A stretch of 64,000 nucleotides of DNA from a virus: IMG/VR virus record IMGVR_UViG_3300037804_000252, positions 1 to 64,000 of that record. One strand, 5' to 3'. The notes under the pieces are model-generated. The model did not search any database. It was not told where the DNA came from and worked only from the letters and a program-made list of their open reading frames with translations. Each line of letters opens with the position of its first letter. Position 1 is the stretch's first letter. This document shows positions 42,643 through 50,900 of this stretch, in pieces. The position numbers and the translations under genes are program-made.

Positions 42643-42646
42643 TAAA

Positions 42647-43402
42647 TTATAAGTTTTCGTAATCTATTGTTGTAACACCTCGTTTTTGTACAACTTGTGC
42701 TGAACATCGATTTCCGAATTGTATTGATTTTGGAATATCGTTAGTATCTAAGAACTCTTTCACAAATCCTGCTACAAATGTATCACCAGCCCCTGAGATA
42801 TCCATAATCTCTACTTGTTCGGTTGGATATACTATATCATGATACATACATCCATCTTTATCTAATGTAACTATTAATTTTTCTACCAACCACCCATTGT
42901 CATTAATATATTCTATACTATTTTGAAATTCTGAACGGTTCTGTTTTATAAATCGTAAATTTTCACACCAATCCCCTAATTGTTTTTTCGTATCACAAAT
43001 TACATTTGGGTGTCTGAATGAGATAAAACTAATAACTTCTTCCGTTAAAAACCCTTTATTATAATCAGAGATTACAACCATATCATAATCAGAATAATTA
43101 ATAGAAAGAAGTTGTGCATCGGTTATTCTATCTATTCGTTCTTCCTCATCTATTCTTAGTAGTAAACTGTTTGATGCTTCATGAATGTGTCTTGTCTTTT
43201 TTATAGTAGATTCATGTGTAATAAAGTCAACTTCTAATTTTAGTGATGTAAGATTACTCAATACATTCAATCCCATTCCACCATTACTAACTGTCCTTAA
43301 AGGAATAAATACAGGAGCAGGTCCTTCTGGTGATAACCTTGGTGTATCTCCATAAATGAAGATATCATCACATTGTTCTCCTATTAATAAAACCTTATTC
43401 AT
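42647..43402 (-). CDS. Heptose-7-phosphate kinase, HldE N-terminal-domain-like (PfkB family)
   Basis: A 251-aa ribokinase/PfkB kinase. The N-terminal VLLIGEQCDDIFIYGDTPRL followed by SPEGPAPVF corresponds to the HldE kinase opening (VMVVGD..LD.Y.YG...R.SPEAPVPV). GGMGLNVLSNL matches the GGAANVA motif, LLRIDEEE the HldE sugar-lid segment, and VISDYNKGFLT then CDTKKQLGDW follow. DISGAGDTFVAGF (about residues 200-212) is the PfkB anion-hole and catalytic-base signature. In bacteria it phosphorylates D-glycero-beta-D-manno-heptose 7-phosphate at C1. It is shorter than the usual domain (about 320 aa). It overlaps the adenylyltransferase gene by eight bases, so the two halves of HldE are coded side by side. 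Confidence 0.82.
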   Translation of the reverse strand: MNKVLLIGEQCDDIFIYGDTPRLSPEGPAPVFIPLRTVSNGGMGLNVLSNLTSLKLEVDFITHESTIKKTRHIHEASNSLLLRIDEEERIDRITDAQLLSINYSDYDMVVISDYNKGFLTEEVISFISFRHPNVICDTKKQLGDWCENLRFIKQNRSEFQNSIEYINDNGWLVEKLIVTLDKDGCMYHDIVYPTEQVEIMDISGAGDTFVAGFVKEFLDTNDIPKSIQFGNRCSAQVVQKRGVTTIDYENL

Positions 43403-43784
43403 TGTTTAATATTTTTGTTGTACTAAAATTATCTATTCTATTAAAATAAACAATTGATTTTGCGTATTGTCCACCTATTATAGATTTATTTTTATAATCA
43501 GAACCAATTACAAAGACATCTGGTTCAAATGTTTTTATTAATTGTTCTAGCATTTCAGATGAATCAAATATCACAACTCGTTTAACACCCTTTATTCTTT
43601 CTAAGTTGTACTTTCTTTCCTCTTGTGAGTGAAAGGGTCTATCATCACCTTTAAGTTCTTTAACTCGTTTATCAGAGTCTATTCCTACTACCAATAGTTC
43701 ACCAAAACTAGCTGCGTGTTCTAATAATCTAAAATGAGCATGATGTAAGACATCAAAACAACCATTCACCCAAACTTTTTTCAT
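43395..43784 (-). CDS. Heptose-phosphate adenylyltransferase, HldE C-terminal-domain-like
   Basis: A 129-aa nucleotidyltransferase. VWVNGCFDVLHHAHFRLLEH has the HxGH-type site H14-H-A-H17 (Gly replaced by Ala). VVGIDSDKRVKELKGDDRPF is the phosphate-binding loop segment of HldE and glycerol-3-phosphate cytidylyltransferase relatives. VFVIGSDYKNKSIIGG precedes FSTTKIL, the position of the ISSTxxR motif. With the adjacent PfkB kinase it would make ADP-heptose from heptose 7-phosphate. The isomerase (GmhA), phosphatase (GmhB) and epimerase (HldD) are not in the window and may be supplied by the host. Four-base overlap with the heptosyltransferase gene upstream. Confidence 0.82.
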   Translation of the reverse strand: MKKVWVNGCFDVLHHAHFRLLEHAASFGELLVVGIDSDKRVKELKGDDRPFHSQEERKYNLERIKGVKRVVIFDSSEMLEQLIKTFEPDVFVIGSDYKNKSIIGGQYAKSIVYFNRIDNFSTTKILNNE

Positions 43785-44935
43785 AAGAACTTTTTTAATT
43801 CAGTAATTACCATATTAGAAGTTATTGATTTAGTACACTCAAAATGTCTTTCTGTTCCTTTATGTTCTGGACACCAATTCCAATCTCCTGCATCTAACCT
43901 ATGTTTATTAAAACACCCACCACATTTATCTTTAGGTGCACCGATTCTTATACAATCTTGCATTTCTGCCCATTTTTCTGAAAACCCACTGATTAAAACT
44001 GTCTTTGTTCCTAATGCCCAACTTAACCAACTTAATCCACTACCAATACCAATAAATGCTTTAGATTTTTCCATTTGATTCATAACCGATTGTAAACTTC
44101 CCTCTGGGTGTTTTTTGATACCATCTGGGTGGTAGTTACCCATATATCCACTCTCTTCTCGTGAAAGTAATTTTACTTTATACCCTTTATCATTTAACCA
44201 ATCTACCACATCTTGCCAACCAGTTGGATTATTCCAATATTTTGGTTGTGCAGTTCCATGAAAAGCAATCGTAATTAACTTATCATCTTTTTTAATTTTT
44301 TTATTTGAGATTTTAGGTTTTATTTCTACATAATCAAGTCCTAAAATATCAGACCCCATTTTTTGTAAAGGTTGTTCTAAAAAGTTATTTGGATTTAATA
44401 AAGGGTTTGGATTATTATTATCAGTATAATAAATTCCTAACTTGTACATAGCATATAGGTTATGTACGGTTGAACCAGGATTTACAAACTTTAGTGTTGG
44501 GTAGTGTTCTTCAAATAAATAATTATGAAAAGTTGATACAATTAATTCACAATTATGCTTTTTTCTAAAAGTTTCTATATATGGAAACCATGCTAATGTA
44601 TCACCAAGTGCTTTTGAATCAAATGCAATAAATACTTTTTTATTTTTTAGATTAATTTTGTGAGTATGAACCAAATCATCACCATGGTAAATATCAATTT
44701 TCCAATCTATAAAATATTCATAATTTGATTTAGCCCAATGACCTGCCTTTAATTTGTTTTCGTATAAAGTTTGTCCATTTTTTTGATTTACAAATTTTAC
44801 TAAATATTCGTTATCACTATTACCAACAACCTCTACATATGGACCATTTACAAAATGAATGTTAAATGTATCACCATCTACACTTGGTAGTTGTTTAATA
44901 TTATTTTTATTTATTTTTATATTATCGTAAATCAT
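43781..44935 (-). CDS. TibC/Aah-like protein O-heptosyltransferase with four-Cys finger
   Basis: A 384-aa GT-B fold glycosyltransferase. VFIAFDSKALGDTLAWFPYI corresponds to the donor-fold opening of heptosyltransferases (GT9-like) and of the autotransporter heptosyltransferase family (TibC, Aah). ITIAFHGTAQPKYWNNPTGW, then SGYMGNYHPDG and FIGIGSGLSWLSWALGTKTV, are nucleotide-sugar-site segments. The C-terminus has Cys338-x2-Cys341-x13-Cys355-x11-Cys367, like the iron-binding four-Cys finger of TibC-type enzymes, which transfer heptose from ADP-heptose to Ser of adhesin repeats. The N-terminal 90 residues are beta-rich (TFNIHFVNGPYVEVVGNSDN). It directly abuts the upstream glycosyltransferase gene. 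Acceptor protein is unknown; the neighbouring Ser-rich fibres are candidates. Confidence 0.82.
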   Translation of the reverse strand: MIYDNIKINKNNIKQLPSVDGDTFNIHFVNGPYVEVVGNSDNEYLVKFVNQKNGQTLYENKLKAGHWAKSNYEYFIDWKIDIYHGDDLVHTHKINLKNKKVFIAFDSKALGDTLAWFPYIETFRKKHNCELIVSTFHNYLFEEHYPTLKFVNPGSTVHNLYAMYKLGIYYTDNNNPNPLLNPNNFLEQPLQKMGSDILGLDYVEIKPKISNKKIKKDDKLITIAFHGTAQPKYWNNPTGWQDVVDWLNDKGYKVKLLSREESGYMGNYHPDGIKKHPEGSLQSVMNQMEKSKAFIGIGSGLSWLSWALGTKTVLISGFSEKWAEMQDCIRIGAPKDKCGGCFNKHRLDAGDWNWCPEHKGTERHFECTKSITSNMVITELKKFL

Positions 44936-47101
44936 TTATGACCATTTTTTATCGTATAAATCTAAAAGAGAAAAACCATCTGCTTGAAGTGAATATACTT
45001 TATTTGTAGTGTATCTTGGTCTTGGGTGTGTGTAAAAAACATGATTAAACCAAAGGTCACCAACATCCCACTCACAATCGTTTATTCTATCAACCCACCA
45101 ACTTTTTTCTCTATTTGGTATCAGATAACAATGAGCAAGATTTTGATTATGACCTGTCTTTGTAAATAAATCATCTATCACTTCTTTATATTGAGACCCA
45201 TTATTTGCAAAAGATAAAAAAGGAACTTTATCTCTTTCTGAAATAAAACATGCCTTGTGTACAATATTAGTAAATTCTTCAAGTCCAACACTCAAGTATC
45301 CATCTGCTTCAAATATTAATGTATAATCAAAATTTTCAGTATCTATTGTTTCTATTGCGGTTTTATGAGCAAGATAACAACCATAATGTCTACCAGTAAT
45401 CCAACCCAAACCAGCACCTGGATAAAGTTCACCTGGTTTATTATCTTTACTGAGATGGTCTGGTCTTCTACAAAATTCTTTTGGTGCGAATCCATCATAG
45501 ACTTCATTTATAATTGGTTCGTAAACCATACCATATCTTTCTAATTGTTTTAATGAGTTATGTGATATAGTTTCTCGTAAGTCATCAGGTCTTGTTAATA
45601 AGTGTTTAACTTGAATTCTTGGTTTTCTTCTCATATAAGAATGACCATCAATTGCAACTTGATTATAAAAAAACGTTTCAACTGATTTATTGACCTCATT
45701 AAATACATTAAAATCATCACCTGCTATAATTCCACCTGGTTTTATTTTATGATACCATATATTCAGATTTTCTTCTGTTGATTGATAATCAGAATCTATC
45801 ATCATAAAATCAATAGAGTTATTTTCAAATAATTTTACTGAACTTTCTGAGGTGTCTTTTATAACATTAAATGAATCTTTGTTGTTTGAAATTAATGTGT
45901 TATCTATAAAATCACAATAAATGTCTCCATCAAAATCATTTACAATACTTTGTTTAGAGTTTTCTTTATATTCAGAAAAAGTATCAATAGTAGTAAAATT
46001 AATATTTTTTTTAGATTTTTTAATTAACTCTGCCATTTTGTTTGATGACTTACCCATCCAAGAACCAAGTTCAACAAATGTAGAATTGTCATTAAACTCA
46101 TTGACCATTCTTTTGTACACCTTTTCATATGAAAACCAACCAGGAATTTCATTAAACTCTGGTTTAAGTATTTCTATAATTGTCTTTTTTGTTTTTAATA
46201 AATCATCATCAATGTAAGTAACCAATGGATTATTATCGTAAGTATCTAAATAAGTCTCTAACTTTCTAAATATTGATTTTAATGAATACTCCAACGCTTC
46301 TTTAACTGATAGTGGGTTTAGTTCTAATGTTGAACTAAAATAAAATAAATCGGCTGCTTCGTAAAAACTACTAACATCATCTCGTTCTCCCCAAACAATA
46401 CAATTATTTGGTTTATTATCCATTAGGGGTTTCCAATAATGTTCAAAGTTTCCTGCTTGGTTACCAATGAAATGAAATTTTATTTTATACTTTTCTAACT
46501 GTCTTGCTATTCTAAAAATTTCACTTTGGTTTTTACCAGGTGTAAATAAACCAACCATGATTACATGCTTCCAATCATGCTCAAGATTTAATTCTTTTTT
46601 TGCTTTAGATTGATTTTTTTTCTTTTTTATAATTGGATATTCCCAAACATCGGTGTCTATATTCAAATGTTCAAATTGTCTTCTACTCCACTCAGACACT
46701 AAAACATATTTGTCTGCATGAAATCTTATTTCATTTGGATTTGTTTTTGAACCATGTGTGGTTACAACTATTTTATAATCTCTTTTTTTATTATTAAATA
46801 TTTTTTCTAAAGAGTTATGTGGAAGATAATGTTCTGGTATTTCTTGAAAATGAATAATGTCTGGAGTTTGACTTTCTATAATAGATTCTATTTCAGATTT
46901 GTCATCACCCAACGTATGTAATTTAACCAAACTATTTATTTGATTTTTTTGAACTACAAACGTATTTCCCGAATGATTGTTGACTTCTACTACTTGTATA
47001 TGAAAATCATCTACAAAGTTTTCTATTTGTCTTAAAAGATATTGTGGCATCCCTCCCGTAGATAAATGGGGGGCAATATATAGTAACTTTTTTTTATCCA
47101 T
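44936..47101 (-). CDS. Three-domain sugar enzyme: GT-B glycosyltransferase, SAM methyltransferase, GT25-like
   Basis: A 721-aa fusion. Residues 1-290 are a GT4-like GT-B transferase: LLYIAPHLSTGGMPQYLLRQ at the start, DIIHFQEIP, VIMVGLFTPGKNQSEIF, and ADLFYFSSTLELNPLSVKEA near the donor site. Residues about 310-475 are a class I SAM methyltransferase: TFVELGSWMGKSSNKM (motif I), IDFMMIDSDYQSTEEN and KPGGIIAGDDFN. Residues about 490-721 resemble GT25-type or related transferases, with GLGWITGRHYGCYLAHKTAI followed by FDYTLIFEADGYLS, whose EAD can serve as a metal-binding site. It has a strong Bacteroidetes-type promoter in front and heads the cassette with the heptosyltransferase and HldE halves. 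It probably extends or methylates a glycan on fibres or the host surface. Confidence 0.82.
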   Translation of the reverse strand: MDKKKLLYIAPHLSTGGMPQYLLRQIENFVDDFHIQVVEVNNHSGNTFVVQKNQINSLVKLHTLGDDKSEIESIIESQTPDIIHFQEIPEHYLPHNSLEKIFNNKKRDYKIVVTTHGSKTNPNEIRFHADKYVLVSEWSRRQFEHLNIDTDVWEYPIIKKKKNQSKAKKELNLEHDWKHVIMVGLFTPGKNQSEIFRIARQLEKYKIKFHFIGNQAGNFEHYWKPLMDNKPNNCIVWGERDDVSSFYEAADLFYFSSTLELNPLSVKEALEYSLKSIFRKLETYLDTYDNNPLVTYIDDDLLKTKKTIIEILKPEFNEIPGWFSYEKVYKRMVNEFNDNSTFVELGSWMGKSSNKMAELIKKSKKNINFTTIDTFSEYKENSKQSIVNDFDGDIYCDFIDNTLISNNKDSFNVIKDTSESSVKLFENNSIDFMMIDSDYQSTEENLNIWYHKIKPGGIIAGDDFNVFNEVNKSVETFFYNQVAIDGHSYMRRKPRIQVKHLLTRPDDLRETISHNSLKQLERYGMVYEPIINEVYDGFAPKEFCRRPDHLSKDNKPGELYPGAGLGWITGRHYGCYLAHKTAIETIDTENFDYTLIFEADGYLSVGLEEFTNIVHKACFISERDKVPFLSFANNGSQYKEVIDDLFTKTGHNQNLAHCYLIPNREKSWWVDRINDCEWDVGDLWFNHVFYTHPRPRYTTNKVYSLQADGFSLLDLYDKKWS

Positions 47102-47136
47102 AACAAATTTATTTATAGTGTAAATACACTACAATA

Positions 47137-47168
47137 CAAATATAAGAAAAAATTATTTGAATACCAAA
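47137..47168 (-). promoter_or_regulatory. Bacteroidetes-type promoter of sugar cassette
   Basis: Coding strand: TTTG (47168-47165), exactly 20 bases, TATATTTG (47144-47137). It matches the Bacteroidetes consensus TTTG near -33 and TAnnTTTG near -7. The start codon is 35 bases downstream. The identical arrangement occurs before primase and before the small gene at 62795. Confidence 0.8.
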
Positions 47169-47172
47169 TATT

Positions 47173-47445
47173 TTAGAAAATAATAATTCCTTTTTCTAAA
47201 TCAATTTGTCCATTAGGATATTTTTTATCAATCTCACCTAATTCAAGATTCATTTCGTTGATTGACTTATCTAATCTTAATCCAAATTCATCTTCCTTTG
47301 AATCCAACTCATCAAGACTTTTTTCAAATTGTCTTCTCTGAACTGCTAATTGACCTAGTGCAATTACAAGATTGTTTTGTTCATCTTGAATTCCTTTTAG
47401 TTTTTCAACTAATGATTGTTCTAATTGTTCTGTTTTTTGTTCCAT
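47173..47445 (-). CDS. Small coiled-coil protein, paralogue of the 123-aa gene
   Basis: A 90-aa helical, acidic protein. Residues 1-70 are heptad-like (QLEQSLVEKLKGIQDEQNNL, then RRQFEKSLDELDSKEDEF). The C-terminal motif KKYPNGQIDLEKGIIIF matches EKEYPRGQLDLQKGTITYNP of the gene at 42220-42591. It lies between the fibre chaperone and the sugar cassette. No known function. Confidence 0.75.
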   Translation of the reverse strand: MEQKTEQLEQSLVEKLKGIQDEQNNLVIALGQLAVQRRQFEKSLDELDSKEDEFGLRLDKSINEMNLELGEIDKKYPNGQIDLEKGIIIF

Positions 47446-47502
47446 GTTAAATCCACTTTATGTATACATATATAAGTATATACTTTTTTTATTTAACGAA
47501 AA

Positions 47503-47895
47503 TTATTCTGGTTTTGTTGGGAGTGTATATGGTGGAGTTTGTGAAGTTATATCTCTCAAGTCTTGTCTATATTGAACCCACTCATCTAATTTAGAACCAG
47601 TAATAGGAGAATGAGGAAGTACTACCCAATCACTATCATTCAATAATGAGTTTCGTGTATTTCTAATACCAAGTAATTGTTCAGCGTTTATTTCATCGGT
47701 AGTAAATGGTACTTCGGTGTGAACACCATCAATTACTCTGTATCTAATATTACTTCTAGCTTCTATCCATTCCTCTTTAGTTAGTTCTATATTTGGAGTT
47801 GGTATAGAATCATAGTCAGTCCATATATCAGTTGGATGATAACTTTTGTAATCACCACTACCAGTATCATAATGTGCGAAATATTGTATTGCCAT
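47503..47895 (-). CDS. Tail-fibre assembly chaperone-like protein, 130 aa
   Basis: The C-terminal half, NTRNSLLNDSDWVVLPHSPI then KLDEWVQYRQDLRDITSQTP, matches the R..LL..tDW......P......W..YRq.LRdi pattern of phage fibre-assembly/tail-chaperone families (also seen in XkdW-like proteins). The N-terminus is an aromatic-rich beta segment. It starts 14 bases after the stop of the 3162-aa fibre gene, the usual place for a fibre chaperone. The motif supports the call; the exact family is uncertain. Confidence 0.75.
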   Translation of the reverse strand: MAIQYFAHYDTGSGDYKSYHPTDIWTDYDSIPTPNIELTKEEWIEARSNIRYRVIDGVHTEVPFTTDEINAEQLLGIRNTRNSLLNDSDWVVLPHSPITGSKLDEWVQYRQDLRDITSQTPPYTLPTKPE

Positions 47896-47909
47896 AATTT
47901 ATTTTTTTA

Positions 47910-50900
47910 TTAATGTCCTATTGCTATCCAAAACCCAGATGTTCCATCTAATATGATATCCATTCCATTCCTATCCACATTAGATACATGATTAAATCCA
48001 CTTCCACCTGCTGAGTTTCTTAGAGTAGAACAAACAGCTGCACTTATTGAGGTTGGGAATTCAGTTGGAAATCCAACATTCTTTATACCATAAGAAGTAC
48101 CTTGATTAACACTTCCCCATTGTATTATTACACCACCAGGAAGTTTTACATAACTATCTTTATTATTAACGACTGTTGTTTGACCCGTGGTTCCTGTTAT
48201 AGAATTGACAAGTGAAACTGCCAGTCCACTAATATCTATACCATTTAGATATTTCCATCTATTTCCATCTTTACCTAATGCAAATGGTCTATAAACTCCA
48301 CCAGTTGCACTTATACTATTAGTACTAGCTACATCAGGGTTCATTGGTAATATGTTACCCATTGCAAATATTGCTTGTGCATTAGTATCATCGTAGGCTG
48401 AAGCTGCTGGGTCAACAGCAAATGCTCTTGATGTAATTTCTAAATGACCATCACCTACTTCTAATAATTTTGTGGCAGTATCAATCAATTCTCTTCTAAA
48501 AATTCTTACAAATCTATCGTTATTAGATACAACTTGTATTCCTGCTGGTCTTATTTCTACAAAGTTATTTTCTGCTTGAACTGTAATATCCTGGTCCCAA
48601 CCTCCATAACTATAACCACCATTACTAAAAAACTCTTCAGTATAATTTGATGTAGAGGTATTTGTTTTGAATGTTGTAGTATGAACGTTCCAAGGTCCAG
48701 CCGTAAACCCACCACCTGATGTAACAGAAAAACTCTGTCCAGAAGCAGATGCAACTTCCCATCTATATCTAAGTCTAGCAGGTCCACTTTCTTGAATAGA
48801 GATACTTTTTTCAACCGTTTCTGAAGATGAAGATTTATTACCTCCACCTGAAGATGCTCCGTCAATTATTTGATATACCCATTCTAAAGTATCCCCACCG
48901 ATGATGTTGTGAGAAATAATACCATTTGAAAGATAGTTTACATAGTGAGGTACACTAAAGGTTATTACCTCTTCTTCTTTTTCAATTATTTCAACTTTGC
49001 TTATTTTAACTGCTTTTATAGAGTCACCATCTTTAATACGAACATGGTAACCATCTTCTTCTAGTAAATCAGTATGATTTTTATAAACATCATATAAATT
49101 AGTTACTTTTACCTTTCCACTGTTTAATTGTGTACCAAATAACCAAAAACAGTGATTTTTGGAAACTTCAATCTCTTTTCCATCAGTAGTTGTTACTTTA
49201 TAGACTTTAGATACATCTCTTTTATGAATTTTAGATAATTTAGCAGATACCCATTTTTTATTTATATCATCCCATGCTAAAATCGTATCATTGATGGTAA
49301 TATATTTTGCTAACTTCGTAGTACCATCCGATAAAGTTATCTTAGTATCACCCACTACCGAAAGCTGACCACCACCACCAAATGTTTCCTCTGCCTGATA
49401 ATTGGAATATGAATTTGTTGGACCGTAAGTGTAAAGAGTTTTTAGTAATGTCTCTCCAATTACCACATCATCATTATTAATAACTTCTAGATAAACCGAA
49501 CCTCTTCGTTGTTGAGGAGATGGGTATGCTTGTATCCCCCCATGTATCTCACCTGAAAAGACCGGGTCATTGGAAGGTTGAGCAATTGTTGGATTTTGCG
49601 GTGATGTCATTCCAGTTTGTTTTAACTGAAGATATGGTATGGTAATATCCTTAAATGTTTTTACACCCGCTGAGATTGTTATAGGAGTGTTTGATGGTAT
49701 TGAAGTTCCTGTTGTTTTCGCAAAAGTTTTACCATTACTAGTAGAGGTTGCGGATATATTACTTCGAAGACCTCCAACAGAGGTTGCTGCGGAACCAGAC
49801 CATGTAAAACTTGTGTTTAGTGCTGCTGTTGATGAGAAATCCGAAACCGAATCTATTCGTATTTGTTCTCTACTTGATACCGGAATCAACTCTGATGGGT
49901 TCGAACCTGCTTCATATAATTGAACAGGTGCCCCATAACCAGTTGCATTTTCATTATAATAATAGAAATTGGTTGACGGTCTAGATGCTCCTAATACTGG
50001 TGAATTACCAAAAAGGTCAAAACTTTCAGATGGAAATATCGTAAGATATGCACCCGCATTACCTGGTAATGCACTTGAGGTTTGGATTAAGAATGGTTGG
50101 TTTTCAATGTTACTTGTATCTAAAGTTGTTGGTCTATTATACCTACCACCATATGTACCAATACCATCTTCTCTAACTGAGAAACTAAATAACTGATTTA
50201 ACATTGATGGGTGAGATAAATCAAAGTAATAACTACCACCATTATCTGTTGCAGGGGCCTGTTGCTCCAGTCGGGTTTGGGTTGGAGTAAATGGTAAAAA
50301 CTCTGACATGATTAAGTTAAGAGAAGCTTTGGATTCAGTGACATCAGAACTAAGACCTATGGCGAACGCATTATTCTCAACAAATACAGACATACTTCTA
50401 GGTGCACTTGTATCCACTTCTTCATATGACTGACTAAATATTTTTATACTAGGTGGTATCCCTATGTCAGCATCACCTGGATTTAATATAATTTCATTAC
50501 CATCATCTCTAAGTGTATTTGTTGTCTCATCAATAATCCATTCACCAATTTTACCAGAACTTGCTTGAACCGTACCTGCTATATTTGCGTCTGATGCCGA
50601 AACAATTCCAAGTATATCAACAGTAAATCTATATTCATTTGTATTTGGTCCAGTTTCTCCTATGAATAGTGATGGTCCTATAATTGCAGAACCAGTACCA
50701 GTAAATGATGCATCTGATAATGTAATTGCTCCATCTTTATATCTTAAAAATCTAGAACCAGTAGACATTGACAAAACAGGTAAACTTCCCGTGTATCCTA
50801 AGTATATTCCATCTTCTCCAAAATCTTGAACTACCTGCCCAATAGATATAAATGGATTTTCGTTATTGTTACTTGCGTCAGCATTTAATGCAATTGTTGG

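Noticed and set aside
48906-49361. Standard splicing intein
   Set aside because: The residue after the terminal His-Asn is Ile, not Cys, Ser or Thr, and no homing endonuclease is present. A BIL-type Hint domain is the better call.
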